A stretch of 32,720 nt of DNA from a virus: positions 1-32,720 of IMG/VR virus record IMGVR_UViG_3300032293_002246, one strand, 5' to 3'. Of this stretch, positions 1 through 6,594 are shown in pieces (within the stretch, counting starts at the first letter, position 1; every line of letters begins with the position of its first letter). A program made the position numbers and the translations under genes. The notes under the pieces are model-generated. The model ran no database searches, was not told the DNA's origin, and was given only the letters and a program-made list of their open reading frames with translations.

Positions 1-1
1 G

Positions 2-685
2 AAGTCGTTATTAGGTCGTGTGTCGGCCCCAGGTACTGACAGCGGTTGGTGGCGTGGAGGCGGTGGATCTCCTGGTAGTCCTGCTGCGGAACGTGCATAT
101 CAAACAGAAAAGTCTCGCGTTGCTCAGCTGACTGCTCAAGATCCTGAGCTTCAGCGTTACAAAAATGCTCGCAAAGCAGCTGTTGCTGCAGGCCCTGGTT
201 CTGCTGCTGAGCAAAGCGCAGAAGACATGGGGATGCAGATGTGGGCAAAAGCAAATCCAAAACTGGCGGCAAAAGTTAAGCCTGGTCAATCGGGTTATGA
301 TGCCATCCAGCGCATGCAAGGCGTTGGTCAGATGGGCTCTCCTCTGAACTTGCCATTCGACACAAGCTCCCCACTTGGGACAACACCCCCTGCTCCTACT
401 GCTTCTTATGACGCAGGCAAGGTTGCTCAAGGGATGGGTTTTTCCGCTGTTCCACGGAATGCTTTTGCTGGTGCTTCCGCATCTCCTTATGCAGCTTTTA
501 GCCAAGGCCCAACACTACAAAGTGCTCCCCTTGGCGTGCCATCAGAGATGCCCAGTGCCTCATACGAAGGCGTAACAGGGATTCAACCCATGGGTTCAGC
601 TGTTGAGAAGTTTGACCCTAAAGGTGCAGAAGCTCAAAAACTTCTAGAGATGTACAAAAACTCTATCTTTAGCGGACAACAATAA
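2..685 (+). CDS. Partial virion-type protein (C-terminal part), unknown function
   Basis: The frame is open to the left edge of the window (first residues KSLLGRVSAPG), so this is the end of a longer gene. A GTG exists at 20, but nothing like a ribosome binding site precedes it. The visible 228 residues are rich in Ala, Gly, Pro, Ser and Gln, with a short charged helical stretch near AERAYQTEKSRVAQLTAQD and low-complexity Pro/Ala segments after it. This composition is common in phage structural or internal virion proteins, and the next genes look like virion genes, but I do not recognise the family. Confidence 0.75.
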   Translation, partial: KSLLGRVSAPGTDSGWWRGGGGSPGSPAAERAYQTEKSRVAQLTAQDPELQRYKNARKAAVAAGPGSAAEQSAEDMGMQMWAKANPKLAAKVKPGQSGYDAIQRMQGVGQMGSPLNLPFDTSSPLGTTPPAPTASYDAGKVAQGMGFSAVPRNAFAGASASPYAAFSQGPTLQSAPLGVPSEMPSASYEGVTGIQPMGSAVEKFDPKGAEAQKLLEMYKNSIFSGQQ

Positions 686-720
686 TTTCACTGGCATTGC
701 ATTGCATGTAAGCCCAGCCG

Positions 721-754
721 ACTGGACACAGATCTTTGATCTACGGGGGCCAGT
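721..754. repeat. Nested inverted repeat in intergenic region
   Basis: ACTGG (721-725) pairs with CCAGT (750-754), and inside it AGATC (730-734) pairs with GATCT (738-742) around a TTT loop. It lies 36 nt after the stop of the upstream gene. No T-run follows, so it is a weak terminator candidate at best; it could be an RNA-processing hairpin. Confidence 0.4.
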
Positions 755-771
755 GTAGTTGCTTTAAACCA

Positions 772-888
772 ATGATTCTCTGCCCGAAATTTGTTAAACG
801 AACCTTGACCTATTTGGCATCAACCCTGGTTCTACAAACCGTTTTTATCCCTGGTCTCAAGGCAAGTTCAAATTGGGTAGGAGATTGA
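772..888 (+). CDS. Possible 38-aa membrane or signal-like peptide
   Basis: This short frame reads MILCPKFVKRTLTYLASTL and continues to a stop at 886-888, just before the transglycosylase-like gene at 902. It has a basic start (KFVKR), a hydrophobic core of about 18 residues and a short polar tail, like a signal peptide or a single-span membrane peptide. There is no clear ribosome binding site and I know no homologue. It could be a chance frame in the 216-nt intergenic region, so it is listed as possible only. Confidence 0.28.
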   Translation: MILCPKFVKRTLTYLASTLVLQTVFIPGLKASSNWVGD

Positions 889-901
889 GAAACCTATAAC
901 C

Positions 902-1570
902 ATGACAACACCGCGCATTGGTACATTAAAGCCAGGAGACAGGCAGGCCGTATTTGCTTCGGCAAAACGTCTTGGTCTGGATCCATATGAGTTTGGTGCG
1001 CTTATCCACCAAGAGTCTGGGTTTAGGCCCAACGTATACGGTGGCGCCGGTGGTAATTACTACGGATTAATTCAATTTGGTGGTCCTGAACGAGCAAAGT
1101 ATCTAGACAAATCCAAGCTTGGCAATTACACAATTGCTGAGCAAATGCCTGCAGTTGAACAGTTCCTTCGTGACCGTGGCTTCCAGCCCGGAAAGATGGG
1201 AATTGATCGTGCGTATGCCACCATTCTTGGCGGCAACCCCAACGTTTCTCTAACGGCAAAAGATTCGTTTGGTACTTCTGTTGCGTCTTCGATTCCCAGG
1301 TTTAAATCTGGTGGGTCTTTATACAAAGCCGCACAAGCAACTTTGGGCGACCCGCTCACCCAAACCGCGCCTGCTGCAGCACCACCGGCTCCCACTGGTA
1401 GCCAGCGTTCCGTAGAAGATATCCTCTCTTCTGCATTACGTGGCACAGCAAAACCAGAGCTTGAGAAAAGGAACAGTATTGCGGATGCGATGAAGTCTGC
1501 AGTAATGGAATCACTGCTTCCAGGGTTGCTTAATCCGGGTTCACTTAATCCCTTTGGCTTCTTGCCGTAA
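902..1570 (+). CDS. Lytic transglycosylase-like virion protein
   Basis: The N-terminal half has the look of a lysozyme-like/SLT transglycosylase domain: FGALIHQESGFRPNV (residues 31-45) places a likely catalytic Glu at residue 38, followed by the GGNYYGLIQF stretch typical of this fold. The C-terminal part (about residues 140-222) is Pro/Ala-rich and then helical, probably a virion-anchoring tail. The gene lies among structural genes rather than lysis genes, so a role in local peptidoglycan opening during DNA entry is more likely than host lysis. An AGGAG occurs about 18 nt upstream, further than usual. The enzyme class is inferred from motifs only. Confidence 0.6.
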   Translation: MTTPRIGTLKPGDRQAVFASAKRLGLDPYEFGALIHQESGFRPNVYGGAGGNYYGLIQFGGPERAKYLDKSKLGNYTIAEQMPAVEQFLRDRGFQPGKMGIDRAYATILGGNPNVSLTAKDSFGTSVASSIPRFKSGGSLYKAAQATLGDPLTQTAPAAAPPAPTGSQRSVEDILSSALRGTAKPELEKRNSIADAMKSAVMESLLPGLLNPGSLNPFGFLP

Positions 1571-1575
1571 TCACA

Positions 1576-1842
1576 ATGTCTCGTTTTTTCAAATACGCTG
1601 ACTACGATTACCTTCCCAGTGAAGCCTTAACGGTTGGCATCGGTGATAGTTTTGCGTCAGAACCCCAAGCCGAAACAGATTACCTATCCTCAAAACGGTT
1701 TAAATTTGAACCTGCGGATAGTGCTAATCTGTTCGGCCGTTTTCTGACATTGCAAAACAATCCCGAGGCCCTGGCCGAATCTAAGATGAAGTTGCCACCT
1801 AACTTCCAGGCATTTATGGCAATGTCTAGGATGGGCGGTTGA
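1576..1842 (+). CDS. Hypothetical protein, 88 aa
   Basis: It starts 5 nt after the transglycosylase-like gene on the same strand, so the two are probably co-transcribed. The protein is mildly acidic and aromatic near its N-terminus (FFKYADYDYLP) and ends in a Met-rich segment, MAMSRMGG. No domain is recognised. Its position suggests a small virion or assembly protein. Confidence 0.7.
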   Translation: MSRFFKYADYDYLPSEALTVGIGDSFASEPQAETDYLSSKRFKFEPADSANLFGRFLTLQNNPEALAESKMKLPPNFQAFMAMSRMGG

Positions 1843-1844
1843 CG

Positions 1845-2444
1845 TTAATCTTCTTGTTTTGGTTTTACATGCGGCTTGCCTTTTGCATCATGCCGCTCTT
1901 TTGAAAAAGCTTTTTCAAGTGGCCAGTTGTTGTTAAGACGTTTTTGCATTGATTGCGGGCTGATGCCAACTTCTTTTGCCCAATCGGCAATGCATTGAGT
2001 TTTCCCGTTAAACGTGTAAAGACGTGTTGCACGTTTTCCGCCACGGTTGCGAGTCTGTTCTTTATGCGTGGCCCAGCGGCAATTTTCTTTGCAATAACCT
2101 TTTTCGTTATCAATACGCTCTAGTTCTAATTTCGAATTTTCTTTTGGCCCCATGTCTTTTAAAAAGTTTTCAAAACTATTCCAATTAGGATCGTACGTGA
2201 CGCCACGCCCACCATATCGCGCGTAATGCGTATTGCTTTTGTGATCGCAGCGTGATTTCATTGCCTTCCAAGAACGATACTCAGAATTGAATTTGTCATC
2301 TGCAACCCAAGCACCATGGATGATGGACGCACAAGTTTTTGAACAGAAGATTTTTCCGTTTTTTCTTAAGCGGTAACGGACGGAGGATGGCCACTTACTT
2401 GCAAAAGGTTGCCCGCATTTTGAGCAAAGAAAAATGTTGTCCAT
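1845..2444 (-). CDS. HNH homing-type endonuclease, 199 aa
   Basis: Start taken at the ATG at 2444 (MDNIFLCSKC); the frame is open further upstream but would then cover the promoter side of the next gene. The N-terminus has a Cys4 zinc ribbon (CSKC ... CSKTC). The core has the order WKAMKSRC, YGGRGVTYDP, LERIDNEKGYCKENCRWAT and KEQTRN, typical of the phage HNH family with a D-R-I-D-N-xx-GxY-xx-NCRWAT core. The last 60 residues (IADWAKEVGISPQSMQKRL) form an HTH/NUMOD-like DNA-binding domain, the usual targeting module of freestanding homing endonucleases. It sits antisense between two plus-strand structural genes, consistent with homing insertion. The key Asp-His pair is not the classic DH form, so activity is unproven. 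Confidence 0.8.
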   Translation of the reverse strand: MDNIFLCSKCGQPFASKWPSSVRYRLRKNGKIFCSKTCASIIHGAWVADDKFNSEYRSWKAMKSRCDHKSNTHYARYGGRGVTYDPNWNSFENFLKDMGPKENSKLELERIDNEKGYCKENCRWATHKEQTRNRGGKRATRLYTFNGKTQCIADWAKEVGISPQSMQKRLNNNWPLEKAFSKERHDAKGKPHVKPKQED

Positions 2445-2505
2445 TAGAATGGGCTTACAGAACACAAGCAGCCTAGCACAAAAGGCTGAATATCGGAAGA
2501 AGTAA

Positions 2506-3291
2506 ATGTCATCATCCTCGACGAACAAGCAACCACTGTTGGTTGATAGGCCATTATTTGATTCGGTGCGCGTGACAACGCAAACCGTGGGTAGCGCAGC
2601 ATCTAATACTTTATTTGTACAAGGTGGACAAGCTCCATCTATCCTAGTGGACATGGATGCTTCCGTCAGTGAAGACAACAATAGCGGTGGTGTAGTTGAT
2701 TCGATCACCGTCAGCCGCAACGATTTTTATCGCAGCGCAGATTACACGGTCAATACCACAACCTCAGGCACGCCTGTTTCCCTGGTAAGCGGACAGATTG
2801 TTTTCATCTCCTCCACAGGTGCTCTTACTGGTGCTGGCGCACCGTTTAGTGGATACGGCTATTACACATATACGGGCTCTGGTACTCTTACCGGCGTTAA
2901 TAGCGCCTTGAATTACTCAGGCGGCACAACGTCTGGTTTCCTGTACAACGGCGTAGCTTATGGCAACCAACCTGCTGTTACCTTCGTCTTTTACCAGACG
3001 CGAGGAACAACTACACCAATCCCTGGCTCCGGTGACTACAAAGTTTTGTTTGCCAAAACACTCCCCGCCAACAGCGGCACAGTCGATTGCTCTGATGTGA
3101 TGCCGCAACTTGCGGTACCCAACGTCAGCGCAGGCAACACCAATGGCCTTGGTACTACAGCCCCATTACGCAACAAAGGTATTTACCTTGAGCGAGGCGA
3201 TCGTATTTACGTTGGTGTATTTCCGGACGGTCCTAACAGTTCTGGTTATATCCCAGGTGCCCACGTATATGCACAAGGCGGATTTTTCTAA
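2506..3291 (+). CDS. Virion structural protein, unknown, 261 aa
   Basis: A GGAAGAAG ribosome binding site lies a few bases before ATG. The sequence is rich in Gly, Ser, Thr and Tyr with alternating hydrophobic residues, which suggests beta-structure. The last third holds ordered segments such as KVLFAKTLPANSGTVDCSD and GIYLERGDRIYVGVFPDG, resembling a small tail or decoration domain. Two nt separate it from the next gene, so it heads a three-gene structural cluster ending near 5806. No family is recognised. Confidence 0.75.
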   Translation: MSSSSTNKQPLLVDRPLFDSVRVTTQTVGSAASNTLFVQGGQAPSILVDMDASVSEDNNSGGVVDSITVSRNDFYRSADYTVNTTTSGTPVSLVSGQIVFISSTGALTGAGAPFSGYGYYTYTGSGTLTGVNSALNYSGGTTSGFLYNGVAYGNQPAVTFVFYQTRGTTTPIPGSGDYKVLFAKTLPANSGTVDCSDVMPQLAVPNVSAGNTNGLGTTAPLRNKGIYLERGDRIYVGVFPDGPNSSGYIPGAHVYAQGGFF

Positions 3292-3293
3292 TC

Positions 3294-4856
3294 ATGGCCC
3301 CCAAGGGTGGCGATAAATTTGGGTCTTTTGTTAACAGTGTTGACAAAGATCCTTTCCGTTTAAAACCTATTACAACTGAATTTTCTTCTGGGTCTGTACC
3401 TAACTCATTAAGTGCAATAAATAGGGAATCAGCATGGTCCCGCTGGCGACGAGGCTATGAAATTGCAACTGCTTGTTTTTATGACAACTCATACGAATAT
3501 CCGTTTAGTTATGTAATCCCAGTACCAGCAGGGACTCCTGCCTCTGTGGCTGCGGTACAACCAACTATTCCAGGTGTGTTTGTAGGTTTTCCGACAAAGA
3601 ACAAAGAATTTTCTATGCACTGGGCTGGAGTGCGTTTGGCGGGATCTTTGCGGTGTGATAATTTAGTTGACAAAACTACAGGCACCAGGCTTTACATTGA
3701 GCTGGTGACGGAAGATAAGGATTACTGGTACGTCAAGCTAGCCGGTAACTGGAGCACCAGTAATCCGCTACCCCCACCGTTCTATGTGGCCCTTCCAGGC
3801 GCTCCTAATGGCCTTAGAGCGATCAATGGGGAGATCCTGGAAGACCGAGTTGTTGCTATTGGTGGAGTACCGATCACCAAAGAAACTATTGACCCCGCAA
3901 CGCAAAAACGCTATGGTTACACACAGGCCGTCATTGTTGAAACTTATCCATTTACCGGTATTTTAAAACTTCGCAAGGCAGGCTCAGTTGAAGTTACGCC
4001 AGATGCAACATTAATCACACCGGCAACTAAGGGACCCAGCGTTAACAGATACTTAATAACAGGCGCAAGATACTGTTGTTCTTGCCAAGATTTTACCCAT
4101 CGCGAGTATTCGTTTATGACAAACCTTGGTAAAGGGACCAAACGGATATTTCCTAGAACGAGCATCGCCTCTATTAAGCCTGGAAGATATGAAAAAACAA
4201 GACTAAACGGAAAGTTAAACAACAATGCAATGACCAGCGCAACGGTTGATCGCAAAATGGACATTATTGCTCCATCTGCACAATATACAGTTCCCCCAGA
4301 AGTAAATACAGTATCCACGGTAGATTCAGATGCCACTAGAGATTTTGCAGGAGTGTTCCGCGAATTTGGGGGCACGTACTTAAGAAGCACAACAAACCCT
4401 TCAATTCCTGGTTCTAGAGCAGAAGGGATGCCTTCTTACAATGATTACACCTCGGCAAATAAACAGATAACTTCAATTACAGATTTTTGGACGCCGTTAT
4501 TAGATGAGATGCGATATTGCAAACACATCTATGCACTAAAGTTTGCCGAAGGTAATTTTCCGCCTGAGCCTTCTGATTTTCCAGTTGAAGAAGGGAGCAT
4601 GGTTGCGTGGGAACAAAAATTAATTGATCAAACAGAAAATGAACAACAAGAGTTGGTGGCATTGAACTTATCAAGACAGTCACTGTCAATGATGGATGTC
4701 CCCCCTTACAACTGTCAATCACCAATGATGATGCCCATGATGCAAAAACTGTTTAATATTCCCGCAAATTTTGTAATGATGAGAGGTTTTACAATGTATG
4801 ACAAAGATGGCACTGCGTACAAACCATCGCTAGGGCAAAATCCGTCCTCTCTATGA
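3294..4856 (+). CDS. Virion structural protein with a split SWIM-like Cys/His motif, 520 aa
   Basis: A large structural-type protein in the middle of the three-gene cluster. Residues 261-270 read CCSCQDFTHR and residues 407-413 read RYCKHIY. CxC followed by CxH with these neighbours is the ligand pattern of SWIM zinc fingers, but here about 144 residues separate the two halves. The N-terminal 250 residues look beta-rich. The C-terminus (430-520) has a Gln/Glu-rich helix (ENEQQELVALNL) and Met/Pro-rich segments. It overlaps the next gene by 4 nt (ATGA), implying translational coupling. The virion role is inferred from context; zinc binding is a hypothesis. Confidence 0.75.
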   Translation: MAPKGGDKFGSFVNSVDKDPFRLKPITTEFSSGSVPNSLSAINRESAWSRWRRGYEIATACFYDNSYEYPFSYVIPVPAGTPASVAAVQPTIPGVFVGFPTKNKEFSMHWAGVRLAGSLRCDNLVDKTTGTRLYIELVTEDKDYWYVKLAGNWSTSNPLPPPFYVALPGAPNGLRAINGEILEDRVVAIGGVPITKETIDPATQKRYGYTQAVIVETYPFTGILKLRKAGSVEVTPDATLITPATKGPSVNRYLITGARYCCSCQDFTHREYSFMTNLGKGTKRIFPRTSIASIKPGRYEKTRLNGKLNNNAMTSATVDRKMDIIAPSAQYTVPPEVNTVSTVDSDATRDFAGVFREFGGTYLRSTTNPSIPGSRAEGMPSYNDYTSANKQITSITDFWTPLLDEMRYCKHIYALKFAEGNFPPEPSDFPVEEGSMVAWEQKLIDQTENEQQELVALNLSRQSLSMMDVPPYNCQSPMMMPMMQKLFNIPANFVMMRGFTMYDKDGTAYKPSLGQNPSSL

Positions 4857-5806
4857 CAACACCAAACTTTGGCGACGTAGTAGAAACAAACTTTATTTAC
4901 TCACAAGGGCAAGACGATGTTCGTAAATACGGCTTTAGCACAATACAGATAAGTGGAAGACCTACTATTTACCATGCAGGCGATGTTGTGCATCTTCCAT
5001 TTGCATCGGGTGAGTTGTCAACAATTGAAGCCATAGGCTTGGCGTGGTCGGGGTATGTCAACGGCATTCCACCAGAAGATGAGTTGGTTGCACCATTAGA
5101 TCGGCCACATGAATACCTACCGACCGGTCGTACAATCGGGGTAGGCACTGCTCTATTCCCAGCTCAGGGTCTAAACTGTGGATGTGGTGAAGACAACCTC
5201 AAGTCAATCACATGGTACAAAGACGATAAAAAGCTAGTAACAATTGAGTACAATCCGGCGACTTCGGAATATACTTACTTTCCAGAACCGGACCAGCTGA
5301 TGCCAACGTTCTTGGCAACCAATGGCTACGACGTGCCAAGCTACCTAATTGATACCCCTGGCGTCTTAGTTGTGGGTATCCATGGTAACGGCAGATATAA
5401 GTCCGTGGTTGAATGTATGAATGGTCGACTTGATGAGCGCGTTACTTATGTCAATGGTCAGGCGCCGCAATGGTACTACAGGGGAGAGGTTTTCAACTGG
5501 ACTGAAAACACTTGGTACATAATTGATAACGGCGGCATTGATTTGCCGCCTTACGACAACGCGCCGAGTCGCGGCGGATCTAATTGCACGAGCTATTTCA
5601 ACGATTATAGTTCGGGTGATTCGGTCGCCTACGCTATTAAGTATTTTGACGGACCAAACAACTACCAACAAATCTGCGCTAGTGCAAACGCTATAGATTA
5701 CGAACCTGTGCTACTGCGGGTTACACAGATCGACGAATACGAGCCAGACGGAGCTGGAGGAATTCTTTTGGGGGGAGAGATCTTCAACGCAATTGAAGAT
5801 CTCTAG
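4853..5806 (+). CDS. Virion structural protein, unknown, 317 aa
   Basis: It is translationally coupled to the preceding gene through an ATGA overlap. The protein is acidic and aromatic (many Tyr, Trp and Asp), with several Cys including a GLNCGCGEDN segment. It resembles beta-rich tail or baseplate-type proteins, but no named family is evident. Its last codons lie inside a perfect 12-bp inverted repeat (5776-5804), so the gene end doubles as an RNA hairpin. This closes the plus-strand cluster; the next gene is convergent. Confidence 0.75.
   Translation: MTTPNFGDVVETNFIYSQGQDDVRKYGFSTIQISGRPTIYHAGDVVHLPFASGELSTIEAIGLAWSGYVNGIPPEDELVAPLDRPHEYLPTGRTIGVGTALFPAQGLNCGCGEDNLKSITWYKDDKKLVTIEYNPATSEYTYFPEPDQLMPTFLATNGYDVPSYLIDTPGVLVVGIHGNGRYKSVVECMNGRLDERVTYVNGQAPQWYYRGEVFNWTENTWYIIDNGGIDLPPYDNAPSRGGSNCTSYFNDYSSGDSVAYAIKYFDGPNNYQQICASANAIDYEPVLLRVTQIDEYEPDGAGGILLGGEIFNAIEDL
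5776..5804 (+). terminator. Perfect 12-bp hairpin overlapping the gene end
   Basis: AGAGATCTTCAA (5776-5787) is perfectly complementary to TTGAAGATCTCT (5793-5804) around a 5-nt loop, ending just before the last two bases of the stop codon. No T-run follows, so it is not a classic intrinsic terminator. It may stabilise the 3' end of the structural mRNA or separate it from the convergent gene at 5869-6087. Confidence 0.5.
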
Positions 5807-5868
5807 TAGGTGAGTTAATAGTATCTCCGGTAACGAGAACCCCTAGTAACCCATGACCACCTTCCTTT

Positions 5869-6087
5869 TTACACGGCTACTGGCTGTCTTTTAAGTTTAT
5901 CCAAATGTTTGCGCACTGCACTTACATTCCACATGTAGCTATCCCTGGAGCGTGTCTCAGGAAACGCTGCGAAATGGGGCCCAAGCTTTAGAGTGCCGTC
6001 GTCCCTGTAGCGAAACAGAGTTTTCTTGTCGATGCCGAGAAGTTTTTCCGCTTGCTGAACGGAGACCCAGCCTGGATGCTTGGCCAT
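5869..6087 (-). CDS. Small MerR/excisionase-type HTH DNA-binding protein, 72 aa
   Basis: Residues 7-30 (WVSVQQAEKLLGIDKKTLFRY) form a winged HTH of the HTH_17/excisionase class, followed by a wing segment (GPHFAAFPETRSRDSYMWN) and a helix ending at the C-terminus. The whole protein is one DNA-binding domain, so a phage transcription regulator or recombination directionality-type protein is likely; with no integrase in view, a regulator is preferred. It has a consensus TTGACA box upstream (6134-6139 on minus), unlike most genes here, suggesting early expression by host polymerase. A 141-aa protein encoded at 13858-14283 has the same domain. Confidence 0.7.
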   Translation of the reverse strand: MAKHPGWVSVQQAEKLLGIDKKTLFRYRDDGTLKLGPHFAAFPETRSRDSYMWNVSAVRKHLDKLKRQPVAV

Positions 6088-6109
6088 GAAGGAGTATTGG
6101 CGTACAGGT

Positions 6110-6139
6110 ACACCCTATGACATCTGCGAGTCTTGTCAA
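6110..6139 (-). promoter_or_regulatory. Host-type promoter for the 72-aa HTH gene
   Basis: On the minus strand TTGACA (6139-6134) is followed after 16 nt by TAGGGT, a poor -10. A GTACCTGTAC repeat follows immediately and could be an operator. It is the only consensus -35 I noticed beside a gene in this window. Confidence 0.4.
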
Positions 6140-6222
6140 GCAATTTAAGAAAACTTTCATCTGTTTGCTAAACGGCGGAAACATGTCTTCAAATTAAAAT
6201 AAGGTAACGGCAACCGAAGAGT

Positions 6223-6594
6223 ATGTTCAACTGTGAGCAGGAACCCCTTTCCCTTCTCCTTGAATTAACTCCCAAATTGGCAAAAAAACGTTACCGTCAA
6301 TCCATATACGACGCTTGGAATCACAAATGTGGTTATTGCGAAGAGCAAGCCACATCCCTGGACCACATCATCCCAAGGTTTCGTTCTGGCTCCAGTAACC
6401 GGAATAATCTTTTGCCTTGCTGCAAACGGTGCAACGCAAATAAAGCAAGTTCAAAAATGGAAGAATGGTATGAGCAACAAGAGTATTTTTCGGCTGAAAG
6501 ATATAACAGGATCCAAGCTTGGGTTAATCAAGAAGTAATAGACCTGTTTGTTTATAATATGGAGACGGAACCTAGTACGTTTGCTGCTGGATAA
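6223..6594 (+). CDS. HNH endonuclease, 123 aa
   Basis: A classic McrA-type HNH core: CGYCEEQATSLDHIIPRF, then SGSSNRNNLLPCCKRCNANK (about residues 37-78). The two CxxC pairs would bind structural zinc, and DH of LDHIIPR plus the downstream Asn and His/Lys positions would form the beta-beta-alpha-metal active site. The stop overlaps the start of the 904-aa gene (TAATG). Standing between structural genes it may be a homing endonuclease. A packaging-associated HNH is an alternative, but no terminase is visible. Confidence 0.85.
   Translation: MFNCEQEPLSLLLELTPKLAKKRYRQSIYDAWNHKCGYCEEQATSLDHIIPRFRSGSSNRNNLLPCCKRCNANKASSKMEEWYEQQEYFSAERYNRIQAWVNQEVIDLFVYNMETEPSTFAAG

Noticed and set aside
5869-6087. 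Excisionase as sign of a prophage
   Set aside because: No integrase or attachment site in view; the HTH type is equally common in lytic-phage regulators.
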